A DNA stretch of 64,000 nt, taken from CAZSHX01 sp964606895 (GTDB lineage Bacteria; Bacteroidota; Ignavibacteria; Kapaibacteriales; UBA2268). The notes below the pieces were generated by a model, which ran no database searches, was not told where the DNA came from, and saw nothing but the letters and a program-made list of their open reading frames with translations. The position numbers and the translations under genes are program-made. The stretch lies in assembly GCA_964606895.1 (NCBI GenBank), contig CAZSHX010000005.1, positions 1 through 64,000 on the forward strand, given 5' to 3'. Positions 8,432 to 17,150 of this stretch are shown here, piece after piece. Positions within the stretch are counted from its first letter, which is position 1. Each line of letters opens with the position of its first letter.

Positions 8432-9667
8432 TTACTCAAATTTCTTTAGATAATCCTGTACAGCGGATTTGTGGACAATGAAGCTTAAAATTTTAAGTTT
8501 CACATAATCCTCATGATAAAAATAGTAACCTTTACTTATGCCTCCATTAAAAGAGCCACTGCCGGAATCTTTGATAAGGAACCAAAAGACACCGTCTTTT
8601 TCTTTGTATCCGACAACGTGTATTCCATGGTCATCGGTGGAAGTTTTATTGCTGAACCTTAATTGACGGGCATTCTCATCAATATAATCGTGAGGTATGT
8701 CAAATGAAGGAACAATGCCTGCCTGCACCGATGAAGCATAACCCGGTTCGGAAACATCACCGCCGATTTCGATAGTGTAGCCTTTTTTAACAACTTCCTT
8801 GATAGCATTCATATAATCATCAAGAGGAAGATTGTGGTAATCGGAGTTGTGCCACCAGTTATCGGGCACTTCGTATTCTGAAGTTTTAAAATATGGATAT
8901 TGCATAAGTGACATAAAATCAACATAATCGTCCATATTCAGTTTCACAATTTTATTCAAGTATTCAACAGGTGAATATTTGATACCGTCAATAGTTATTT
9001 CGCTTGGAGGAGTACCGAGATAACTGTTTAAGATAGATTTGATAGTCGAAACAACGAATTCTTCGTTCCAGATGCTTTCTTGTTTCACATGATTCAAAAA
9101 GGCTTTCATCTCTGCAAGCATTTTACTGTGGTCATGGTGGATTTGTCCGGGTTTCTTACCGGAATATGAATCGGCAGGAAGGCAACCGTATTTCTTCCAA
9201 ATTCTAATCAATGCATTTGCCTCCCCGCCTTCCTCAAAAGCTGTAGTTCCCTTTGAGTTTACGAATCCTATTGCTTTCTCGACATACTCCCAATAAACAG
9301 TATGAATCTCGGAAAATTTAAATTTTCTTTTGGTGAGTCTGTTTGCTTCGGTTTCCATAAATGATGTAGTCGAAAAGCACCAGCAGGTTCCGGTGGAACC
9401 TTGGGAAAGTGGGTCGTTATGCCATTGAAATTTGAATTCATCTTTGGATTTGGGGATATCAGTTCCGGCAAAATCCATTTTGAATTGTTTATTTGGTTTG
9501 ACAGGTTTTTTGTTAAAATCGTCAACACTTTTTTTGATTTCTTCCCAGAATTCGTTCCGGGGTTCTACAAAAGTTCCTTTATCCTTATTGGTATTCTGGG
9601 AAAAGGCTTTTAAGTTAAGCAAAACAAAAACTGCCAAAACAAGCGGCAGGTAACTTTTGGCTTTCAT
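8432..9667 (-). CDS. Exported papain-like cysteine peptidase (C1B/bleomycin hydrolase type)
   Basis: Start chosen at the ATG at 9667, because GGAG (9677-9674) sits 6 nt upstream and the alternative at 9679 is a TTG. A signal peptide (MKAKSYLPLVLAVFVLLN) is followed by a C1 peptidase domain. In numbering from the longer frame, the oxyanion-hole Gln93 and catalytic Cys99 lie in QGSTGTCWCF, and the catalytic His351 lies in DDHGIHVVGY. The Asn of the papain triad (normally in ENSWG) is Asp371 here (IKDSGSG). Bleomycin hydrolases are normally cytosolic aminopeptidases; export suggests a periplasmic or surface role. The gene is 66 bp after the BNR T9SS pair on the same strand. Confidence 0.85.
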   Translation of the reverse strand: MKAKSYLPLVLAVFVLLNLKAFSQNTNKDKGTFVEPRNEFWEEIKKSVDDFNKKPVKPNKQFKMDFAGTDIPKSKDEFKFQWHNDPLSQGSTGTCWCFSTTSFMETEANRLTKRKFKFSEIHTVYWEYVEKAIGFVNSKGTTAFEEGGEANALIRIWKKYGCLPADSYSGKKPGQIHHDHSKMLAEMKAFLNHVKQESIWNEEFVVSTIKSILNSYLGTPPSEITIDGIKYSPVEYLNKIVKLNMDDYVDFMSLMQYPYFKTSEYEVPDNWWHNSDYHNLPLDDYMNAIKEVVKKGYTIEIGGDVSEPGYASSVQAGIVPSFDIPHDYIDENARQLRFSNKTSTDDHGIHVVGYKEKDGVFWFLIKDSGSGSFNGGISKGYYFYHEDYVKLKILSFIVHKSAVQDYLKKFE

Positions 9668-9745
9668 TCTAAACTCCAATTTTATTCAAGTTATTATACA
9701 GAAAATAAATATAAGAATAATTCGGCAAATAACGCAACATTTATT

Positions 9746-11824
9746 TTATTTGATGATTTGAATTGTTCTGAAAAATGTTCTTTCGGAACTACTTCCAACA
9801 ATCATATAAGCCCCCTGATTGAGGTTGCTTATGTCAATTTCGCTCATTGAATCGGACGATGAAATATTTTTTCTTAAAACAATATTGCCAAGAACATCAA
9901 TTATTTTTATTTCAGAAATGCCCGAATACTCAATTTTGATTTTCTCCTTTGCAGGATTTGGGGAAATAAACAGTTCATTGGTAAAATTCAAAGTTTGAGA
10001 AACAGCAAGAGGATTCTGACTTTTAAAAAGTCCATCGTTCATTGTGCTTAAATAAAGAAACCCTTTTTCGCCTTCCATAACACAAGTAACCTTTGTTTGA
10101 GGCAACCCTTCGTTAATGGTGTTCCAAACTTTACAGTTATCGGATGTAAGCAAAATATCGGTGGAATCTTTGATGAACAATACGATTTTGTTTTTCAAAG
10201 CGAGCAAATTGTAGCAATGAATAGAATCCTGACCGCCATAAACTTTTTGCCAATTCGCTCCGTAGTCAGACGATTGATAGACTCCGTCAGAATCGGGGCA
10301 TGCATAAATAAAACCATTATTGAAAGCCATCGAATTAAACTTTTTACCTATTGAAAAGTGACTGACATTAACCCACCTGTAGCCATTGTCGGTACTTTTA
10401 AGAATTCCCATTTCGGTAATCTGAGAATAAATAGTGCCGTCAGAAGTTCTCAGGAAAACGTTCACATTAGCAAAGCCCGTATCCATCTTTGACTTCGTCC
10501 AGCTTAACCCGCCATTTGATGTATAATAGATTCCTCCATTTCTTGTTCCGACAATTATCGCATCATTAGAAATAAGCTGAAGACAATTCACATCATAATT
10601 CAAACCATTACTTATGGAATTCCACTTAGTACCGTCATGAAGCTTTTTAAAAATGCCACTATTCTTCACCACCATTATGTAATCATTTGAATCGGTTATG
10701 GCAAAACTTATTAAACCGCCGCCACCAACGCTACTAAATAGTGAAAAACTTTTGCATTCATCGTTTGATAAACACATACCACCATTTAATAAACTAAGAA
10801 AAAACAAACTATCTTTTTGGATAATTCCTGAAATCTCCTTTATTGGTGCAAGAATTGTTTTGTCAACCCATGTTTCACCTTTATCACTACTGTACAAAAA
10901 TCTATCTTTTTTATAGTTTATTTCATCCTCTTCAATATAAACCTGTTCGCCATAACTATTTGCCGAAAAACTTGAAACGGATACTGTCGGCAAAATTTGT
11001 TTTGTCCATGTTTTTCCATTATCGTTAGACCAAGAAACATCATTGCTTGCAACGAAGAATATCTTTCCTCCATTGTCATAGAAAAAATCCGAGATTTCAT
11101 GGAAACTGGTTAAGTTTTTTGAATTCCAATTTCTACCAGAATCAGATGAAAACAACATATTATTAGATGACTTGAACGCAAAAATATTTCCTGAAGAATC
11201 GGCGGCAACAAATTCATTGGTTCTTACTGAATCATTAATAACTTTCCACTTATCAGCAGTATCAAGATTTGCATAAAGTCCCTTATTTGTAAAAATAAAT
11301 GTTTTGTTTTGATTATTATTCAAAATAGCAGATATCCTTGTCTCTGCATCGAAAGAAGTTAACAGAGCATCGGAATAATCGTTTAAGCGGCTGTATTGAA
11401 TGGCAGAGTTAAGAGTTTTAATAAAAAAATCCCCATTTGATGAGATACACGCAAGACTTCTGTAGTAGCTGTCCAACGAGAAAATTTTCCATTGTTTTGC
11501 TCCTGCTGTTAATATTGACAGATATTGCCCGTTATTTGAAATTGCAAATATATCACTAAAAAAATCCGATTTGAGTTTAGTTAATTGGTTGAATCCGTCA
11601 ATAATCAAATTCGGTGTTTGTTCCCAAGTAAATCCATTATCCTTGGAAAAGTAAATCATATTATTACTGCCACTGGCGTACAAAGTACCATCAGAAGTAA
11701 TATGAGCAGTTATGGGTCTGACTTTATATTTATACGAAGCCTGAATAGGTTGCCACAAGATTTGAGCTGACACTGATAATTGGAATAACAATCCAAATAT
11801 TAACAATATGATTCCTCTCTTCAT
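9746..11824 (-). CDS. BNR/sialidase-type beta-propeller protein with T9SS sorting domain (paralogue 2)
   Basis: 692 residues: a signal peptide (MKRGIILLIFGLLFQLSVSA), then many BNR/Asp-box-like repeats spaced about 40-60 residues apart (FSKDNGFTWEQ, SSDSGRNWNS, WSNDNGKTWTK, TSNGGLSWTK, STDNGYRW, SSDYGANWQ). These predict one or two seven-bladed propellers of the photosystem-stability/VPS10-like kind. From about residue 615 a T9SS type A domain follows (ISPNPAKEKIKI, IIDVLGNIVLRK). It lies 28 bp downstream of a close paralogue and is probably co-transcribed with it. Enzymatic activity is not evident, and an adhesive or scaffold role is an inference. Confidence 0.85.
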   Translation of the reverse strand: MKRGIILLIFGLLFQLSVSAQILWQPIQASYKYKVRPITAHITSDGTLYASGSNNMIYFSKDNGFTWEQTPNLIIDGFNQLTKLKSDFFSDIFAISNNGQYLSILTAGAKQWKIFSLDSYYRSLACISSNGDFFIKTLNSAIQYSRLNDYSDALLTSFDAETRISAILNNNQNKTFIFTNKGLYANLDTADKWKVINDSVRTNEFVAADSSGNIFAFKSSNNMLFSSDSGRNWNSKNLTSFHEISDFFYDNGGKIFFVASNDVSWSNDNGKTWTKQILPTVSVSSFSANSYGEQVYIEEDEINYKKDRFLYSSDKGETWVDKTILAPIKEISGIIQKDSLFFLSLLNGGMCLSNDECKSFSLFSSVGGGGLISFAITDSNDYIMVVKNSGIFKKLHDGTKWNSISNGLNYDVNCLQLISNDAIIVGTRNGGIYYTSNGGLSWTKSKMDTGFANVNVFLRTSDGTIYSQITEMGILKSTDNGYRWVNVSHFSIGKKFNSMAFNNGFIYACPDSDGVYQSSDYGANWQKVYGGQDSIHCYNLLALKNKIVLFIKDSTDILLTSDNCKVWNTINEGLPQTKVTCVMEGEKGFLYLSTMNDGLFKSQNPLAVSQTLNFTNELFISPNPAKEKIKIEYSGISEIKIIDVLGNIVLRKNISSSDSMSEIDISNLNQGAYMIVGSSSERTFFRTIQIIK

Positions 11825-11852
11825 TTTCGGCTCCTCGTATTTTTTTGATAAT

Positions 11853-13952
11853 TCAATTCTTAATTACTTTCAGAAATCTAATCTCTTTTCCATCTCTAAT
11901 TTCAATACAATATAATCCATTTTCGAATCTCTCAATATCAACAATCAGATAATTGCCAATCAGTTTTGAAATTACATTCAACTTTTCTCCAAGTACATTG
12001 AAAATTGAAATATTATAATCTTCGGAAAAATCCTTCAAATTCAGATAAATCATTCCATGAGTTGGATTTGGAAAAACCTTTAATTCCGTATCTTGTAATA
12101 CTTCTTCTTTAACAGAAACAACAGGAAGAATAGTTTTTAAAATTCCCTTATCTATTGTTGCGGCATATAATACATTGTTTGAATCAAGAGCCAAAGAATT
12201 TATTCTAAGTGTTTGCAAACCATCATTAAACTTTTGCCATGAAAGACAATTGTCATTCGAAGCATAAATCCCGTCAGACTTTGTGGATAAGAAAACTCTA
12301 TTTCCTGTTGATAAAATGTCGGTAACTTCAACATCTTTGTTTCCTATTTGAACTTTCTCCCAATTTTGTGAAAAACTTTTTGATTTCAAGAGATCGCCAC
12401 TACTGTTCAAAGCAAAATAATATTCATTAAAGTAGTAAAGTTTCAAGATATTTTTCAGACTTGTATCGCAGTTTTCCCTTGTCCATCTGTAGCCATTATC
12501 AATACTTTTCATAAGTACGGCATCATCAGAAAGTGCATAAATAGAATTGTCGGTATTTCGGATAAAGCAATTAATCGTACTCGTCATTGAGTCGGGTTTT
12601 GTTCGGTTCCAACTTAGACCGCCATCGGTGGAACGGTATATGCCTCCGCCAATTGTACCGGCAATAATATCATTGAAATCAATAACTGATAAGGTATTAA
12701 CCAGATAGTCAAGACCAACTAAACACGGCATTAATGTGTTATTATCATGTGAACTTAAATATAAGCTTTTATCTTTAAATACGACATAAACATCACCGAG
12801 CGAATTTGCAAATATTGGGCAATTAATATATGGACTTAAAGGATCCTGAATTGAATTCTTGAATTGAATATTTCCATCATTGGAACTAAAAAGTGTTAAA
12901 TTGTTTTCTACCAAAGCTGTAATAACAAACCCATCTTTTCTGGCTGTGATGATATTACGCACATTATTGATTTGCAAATTAACCAGAAGATGCTTCCATG
13001 TGGTCCCAAAGTCCTTACTCAAATATAATCCAGAATAATATTCAGATGCAAGAATTTCTTTATTCTCTAACAAAACGAAATCGGTAACATCAACTCTTGA
13101 AGGAATATCTAAGATATATTTCCAAGTATCGCCTTTATCTCGTGACATATATAAACCGCGAGTTGTAGCAACATATAAAATTCCATCAACGAACTTGATT
13201 CGGTTAAAGTAAAATGATTCAGAGGAATCTACTGGATTTATAAGGTGAACAGTATCCCAATTTTTCCCGTTATCTGTTGAGCGAATTATTCCCGTAGATT
13301 TCATACAAACATAAATATTTCCAAGATTATCCGCAAGAGCTCTATCAATTAACCTAAAATTTCGGTTAATGTTTACAACTCCATCATCATCAATAATATA
13401 CATACCTGTTTTGGTAAAAACTAAAACTCTGTCGCTTGGATCAACAATCATATATTCAATATCAGAATCATCAGGAACGACAAAAAAAGTAGAAATGTTA
13501 AATTTGCTTTTTTCATTCGTTTTATATACCCTTGAGAGTTGGGAAATATAAACGTCATCGAGGGAATTGATTGCATAACAATCTTTATAGTTGTAATAAT
13601 TCTTAAATACAGGTGTTCGACGGTAAAGTGAATCGAAATAGTTCAATTCTTTTCCATTCCCGGATTTCTCGAAGAAACCACCGATCTTGTCAAGAAGAAT
13701 ATCATCAATACTTGTGCTATTATCACTTCCGGTGAAAGTTATCTGTTGCCATTGGTTATTACTATCCCTCGAAATGAAAACTCCCTTTCGAAAGACTCCG
13801 ACAAATATTTCACCCCTGGAATTTACTTCAATTGAACCAATTTCTCTGGATTCAGTACCATAAGAAGCATCAAGTGGTTTCCATGATTGCCCTAAGGCTT
13901 CAGCAGCATAGAATAACATCATTATAACAATCGAGTAATGAATTATTTTCAT
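11853..13952 (-). CDS. BNR-type beta-propeller protein with T9SS sorting domain (paralogue 1)
   Basis: 699 residues, organised like its downstream neighbour: a signal peptide (MKIIHYSIVIMMLFYAAEALGQ), Asp-box repeats (STDNGKNWD, SRDKGDTWKY, SKDFGTTWKH, STDGGLSWNR, SIDNGYRWTR, SNDNCLSWQK) and a C-terminal T9SS type A domain (VFPNPTHGMIYL, IFNVLGEKLN, ENGLYCIEIRDG). Both proteins open with a W-x-P-L/I-x-A-S-Y motif just after the signal peptide, so they are tandem duplicates. A 250-bp gap separates this gene from divergent rpoD; I found no consensus promoter in it. Confidence 0.85.
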   Translation of the reverse strand: MKIIHYSIVIMMLFYAAEALGQSWKPLDASYGTESREIGSIEVNSRGEIFVGVFRKGVFISRDSNNQWQQITFTGSDNSTSIDDILLDKIGGFFEKSGNGKELNYFDSLYRRTPVFKNYYNYKDCYAINSLDDVYISQLSRVYKTNEKSKFNISTFFVVPDDSDIEYMIVDPSDRVLVFTKTGMYIIDDDGVVNINRNFRLIDRALADNLGNIYVCMKSTGIIRSTDNGKNWDTVHLINPVDSSESFYFNRIKFVDGILYVATTRGLYMSRDKGDTWKYILDIPSRVDVTDFVLLENKEILASEYYSGLYLSKDFGTTWKHLLVNLQINNVRNIITARKDGFVITALVENNLTLFSSNDGNIQFKNSIQDPLSPYINCPIFANSLGDVYVVFKDKSLYLSSHDNNTLMPCLVGLDYLVNTLSVIDFNDIIAGTIGGGIYRSTDGGLSWNRTKPDSMTSTINCFIRNTDNSIYALSDDAVLMKSIDNGYRWTRENCDTSLKNILKLYYFNEYYFALNSSGDLLKSKSFSQNWEKVQIGNKDVEVTDILSTGNRVFLSTKSDGIYASNDNCLSWQKFNDGLQTLRINSLALDSNNVLYAATIDKGILKTILPVVSVKEEVLQDTELKVFPNPTHGMIYLNLKDFSEDYNISIFNVLGEKLNVISKLIGNYLIVDIERFENGLYCIEIRDGKEIRFLKVIKN

Positions 13953-14202
13953 AGTTTTTCCAAAATTGTAAAATCATTATATATATGACACATTAAAGAC
14001 GATTTTGTCTTATGTTTTTTTCAAAATAATGAAAATAATTCAATAATTGAAAAATTTATTGGAAAACTTTCAAAATTTTGCTAATCTAAGCATTTAACAA
14101 GCCTCTCTGAAGTAAAAGCTGTACCTGACAATATAATTTTTTTTAATACGTTTAAAGTACAGTTTTTAAAAAGAAATAGATTATTAACAACGAAGGTCGT
14201 GC

Positions 14203-15063
14203 ATGAGAATCACGAAACAATATACTAACCGTGAGAGTCAATCTTTAGACAAATATTTGCAAGAAATTGGAAGAGTTGAACTTTTAAATTCAGATGATGA
14301 GATTGAGTTAGCAAGAACGATTAAAAAAGGCGGTTTTGATGGTACAAGAGCTTTGGAGAGATTAGTAAAGGCAAATCTCAGGTTTGTCGTTTCTGTCGCT
14401 AAGCAATATCAAAACCAAGGTCTGTCTTTAGGCGATTTAATCAACGAAGGCAATCTTGGATTGATAAAAGCCGCAAAACGTTTTGATGAGACTCGTGGTT
14501 TCAAATTCATTTCTTATGCAGTCTGGTGGATTCGCCAGTCAATACTTCAAGCTTTAGCCGAGCAATCAAGAATTGTCAGACTCCCTTTGAACAGAGTAGG
14601 AGCCTTAAATAAAATCGGGAAGAAATTCAGCGAACTCGAGCAGAAATACGAACGCGAACCTACCGCGGCTGAGCTTGCTGAACAACTTGAGATGAGTATT
14701 CCTGAAATTGCTGAAACTATTAAGATATCAGGAAGACATCTTTCCGTTGATGCACCTTTTGTACAAGGCGAAGATAATCGTCTTTTGGATATTCTGCCCA
14801 ATGAACAACAGCCACCTCCGGATGCAGAGCTGATTCGTGAATCTTTGAGGGTAGAAGTTCAGCAAGTTCTTACTACTTTGTCACAAAGAGAAGGTGAAGT
14901 TATTAAGCTTTACTTCGGTCTTGACGGTTCATGTCTGACTTTAGAGGAAATCGGTGAAAAATTCAATCTGACAAGAGAACGGGTAAGACAAATTAAGGAA
15001 AAAGCTATTAGAAGACTCAGACACGCTTCCCGCTCAAAAGCTCTTAGAGCTTATTTGGGCTAA
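14203..15063 (+). CDS. rpoD: Primary RNA polymerase sigma factor (RpoD/SigA, short Bacteroidota type)
   Basis: 286 residues, the short group-1 sigma-70 typical of Bacteroidota and relatives, without region 1.1 or a long non-conserved region. Region 1.2: NRESQSLDKYLQEIGRVELL. Region 2: NLRFVVSVAKQYQNQGLSL and then FKFISYAVWWIRQSI. Region 3 follows SRIVRLPLNRVGALNKIGK. Region 4.2 helix-turn-helix: LTLEEIGEKFNLTRERVRQI. It directs core polymerase to housekeeping promoters, expected here to be TTTG/TAnnTTTG, which fits several promoters in this window. The ATG at 14203 gives the standard N-terminus. A terminator follows at 15090-15137. Confidence 0.95.
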   Translation: MRITKQYTNRESQSLDKYLQEIGRVELLNSDDEIELARTIKKGGFDGTRALERLVKANLRFVVSVAKQYQNQGLSLGDLINEGNLGLIKAAKRFDETRGFKFISYAVWWIRQSILQALAEQSRIVRLPLNRVGALNKIGKKFSELEQKYEREPTAAELAEQLEMSIPEIAETIKISGRHLSVDAPFVQGEDNRLLDILPNEQQPPPDAELIRESLRVEVQQVLTTLSQREGEVIKLYFGLDGSCLTLEEIGEKFNLTRERVRQIKEKAIRRLRHASRSKALRAYLG

Positions 15064-15089
15064 AAAAATTACAAGTAAACAAATTTCTT

Positions 15090-15137
15090 GGCTCTATTTT
15101 TAGCTAATCCTTATGGATTTCGGAATAGAGCCTTTTT
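15090..15137 (+). terminator. Rho-independent terminator after rpoD
   Basis: GGCTCTAT (15090-15097) pairs with ATAGAGCC (15125-15132) across a 27-nt loop, followed by TTTTT. It lies 27 bp after the rpoD stop and before lipA. Confidence 0.75.
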
Positions 15138-15168
15138 AAATTTTTAAAAATATTCAGATAATATATAA

Positions 15169-16044
15169 ATGAGAAATATAGATATACCTTTAGAAACATT
15201 AGTATCAAGACCTGCCAGACCTGAGTGGCTGAAAGTCAGAGCTCCTGGTGGAGAGACTTTCTCCCAAATAAAATCTATGATGCGATCGAAAACATTACAC
15301 ACCGTTTGCGAGGAAGCTCATTGTCCCAACATGGGTGAATGCTGGCACAGCGGTACGGCGACATTTCTTATTCTTGGTGATGTTTGTACTCGTTCCTGCA
15401 CTTTTTGTGCAATTGGGACAGGCAAACCAACTCACAATGACCCCGATGAACCAATGAAAGTTGCAGAATCAATAAAACAAATGGGAATTACTCATGCTGT
15501 TATAACTTCAGTAAATAGAGATGAACTCCCCGATCAGGGTTCATTTATCTGGGCAGAAACCATAAGAAAAGTTAAAGAAATCAATCCCACGGTTTCTGTG
15601 GAAGTATTAATCCCGGATTTCAAGGGTGATTTGAAATTTTTGCAAACTGTTTTGGATGCAAAACCGGATATATTGAATCATAATGTCGAAACGGTTCCGT
15701 CAATGTACTCAACCGTCAGACCACAGGCAAAATACGAACGTTCACTTCTCATTCTTGAATATTCAAAAAGCAAGAATTTCAGGACAAAAACCGGAATGAT
15801 GGTTGGCGTTGGTGAGACTTTCGAAGAAGTGATTGAAGTTATGAAAGACCTTAGAACTATCAACGTAGATATTTTTACAATCGGTCAGTACCTTCAGCCC
15901 TCGAAACAGCATCTTGCAGTGCATCGCTTTGTAACTCCTAAAGAATTTGCCGAATATAAAAGGATAGGAATGGAATTAGGATTCAGGCACGTCGAATCCG
16001 GTCCATTAGTTCGAAGTTCTTACCATGCAGAAAGAGGCATGTAG
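15169..16044 (+). CDS. lipA: Lipoyl synthase
   Basis: 291 residues. A radical SAM enzyme that inserts two sulfurs into protein-bound octanoyl groups to make the lipoyl cofactor of pyruvate and oxoglutarate dehydrogenases and glycine cleavage. The LipA-specific auxiliary cluster cysteines C47, C52 and C58 lie in CEEAHCPNMGECW. The radical SAM cluster cysteines C73, C77 and C80 lie in CTRSCTFC. The C-terminal RSSYHAE motif supplies the conserved serine ligand. Length and motif order are standard. It is monocistronic between the rpoD terminator and the convergent msrBA gene (24-bp gap). No lipB is in the window. Confidence 0.96.
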   Translation: MRNIDIPLETLVSRPARPEWLKVRAPGGETFSQIKSMMRSKTLHTVCEEAHCPNMGECWHSGTATFLILGDVCTRSCTFCAIGTGKPTHNDPDEPMKVAESIKQMGITHAVITSVNRDELPDQGSFIWAETIRKVKEINPTVSVEVLIPDFKGDLKFLQTVLDAKPDILNHNVETVPSMYSTVRPQAKYERSLLILEYSKSKNFRTKTGMMVGVGETFEEVIEVMKDLRTINVDIFTIGQYLQPSKQHLAVHRFVTPKEFAEYKRIGMELGFRHVESGPLVRSSYHAERGM

Positions 16045-16068
16045 TGTAAGTCTACAATTCAGATATTT

Positions 16069-16992
16069 TTAGAATCTCTTTGTATAAGAGTGGCAGTATG
16101 GTCGGCCTCCTTTTTTATCATAGTATTCCTGATGATAATCTTCTGCTTTCCAGAATGTTCCGGCTTTAGTAACTTCTGTGGCTACTTCATATCCCTTTTT
16201 AATCAATTCCTGAATTAGTTCTTCAGCGATTTGTTTTTGCTCTTCATTTGTATAAAATATCTCGGAACGGTACTGTTCTCCAATATCAGGTCCCTGGCGA
16301 TTTATTTGAGTTGGGTCATGAGTTTCAAAAAACAATTTGCACAAAACTTTAAAGCTGGTAATGGCAGGATCGAAAATTACTTCCAATGCTTCTGCATGCC
16401 CCGTTGTACCTGTGCATACTTCCTTATATGTAGGATTGGACTTTGTTCCTCCTGTGTAGCCGACAGTCGTTGACAGAACTCCTTTCTCTTTCTCAAACAT
16501 ATATTGAGTTCCCCAAAAACATCCTGATGCAAAAATTGCCTTCTCTGTTTTCTTTTCTAAAGTTGCCGGAATGAAACTAAGCGAGATTGAATTTACACAA
16601 TGCCTTGTATTTTTATCGGTATAGCCCTCTCCTGTAAAAACATGACCGAGATGAGCCCCGCAATTATTACAAATAATTTCTGTTCTCGATCCATCAGCAT
16701 CAGGAATTTTTTTGACTGCTCCTGCAATTTCATCGTCAAAAGATGGCCATCCGCAATGAGAATCGAATTTATCTGATGAGCGATATAACGGTGTGTTGCA
16801 CCTTTTGCATATGTAAGTTCCGGAATCCTTTTTATTGGTAAAAGAACCTGTATAGGGCATTTCTGTACCTTTATGGACTATCACGCGTTCTTCTTCCGGT
16901 GTTAATTTATTGTAATTCATTTTTTCTTTTGAACATCCTGATAATTGGAACAAATTTATCAAAACCAATATTAATATAATTTTTTTCACCAT
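16069..16992 (-). CDS. msrBA: Methionine sulfoxide reductase MsrB-MsrA fusion, predicted lipoprotein
   Basis: 307 residues. A lipoprotein signal (lipobox LSGC, Cys20) leads into an MsrB domain: zinc-binding CxxC pairs C62/C65 and C108/C111, and catalytic Cys132 in RHCVNS. A C-terminal MsrA domain follows, with catalytic Cys158 in ASGCFWG. The two domains reduce R- and S-methionine sulfoxide respectively. Both halves look complete. The lipid anchor puts it in the periplasm or outer membrane, where it would repair oxidised envelope proteins, but no electron donor is encoded nearby. The start is supported by AGGAG, 6 nt before the ATG. Confidence 0.93.
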   Translation of the reverse strand: MVKKIILILVLINLFQLSGCSKEKMNYNKLTPEEERVIVHKGTEMPYTGSFTNKKDSGTYICKRCNTPLYRSSDKFDSHCGWPSFDDEIAGAVKKIPDADGSRTEIICNNCGAHLGHVFTGEGYTDKNTRHCVNSISLSFIPATLEKKTEKAIFASGCFWGTQYMFEKEKGVLSTTVGYTGGTKSNPTYKEVCTGTTGHAEALEVIFDPAITSFKVLCKLFFETHDPTQINRQGPDIGEQYRSEIFYTNEEQKQIAEELIQELIKKGYEVATEVTKAGTFWKAEDYHQEYYDKKGGRPYCHSYTKRF

Positions 16993-17096
16993 TTATATCT
17001 CCTGAATAATTATTTTGATTATTGACGAAACAAATATTTAATAATTGCTAATATTATTATTAGGCGATGTTAAATTGAGATGTTGAGAAATAAAAA

Positions 17097-17135
17097 AAAG
17101 CCTCAATGTTTTCACACTGAGGCTTTTTTATTTTT
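17097..17135 (-). terminator. Strong hairpin terminator of the giant T9SS gene
   Basis: AAGCCTCA (17099-17106) pairs with TGAGGCTT (17118-17125), with A- and T-runs on both sides. On the minus strand it lies 16 bp after the stop at 17151 and ends in a run of eight T. The flanking runs make it potentially bidirectional. Confidence 0.85.
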
Positions 17136-17150
17136 TAACTATTCAGAGAT

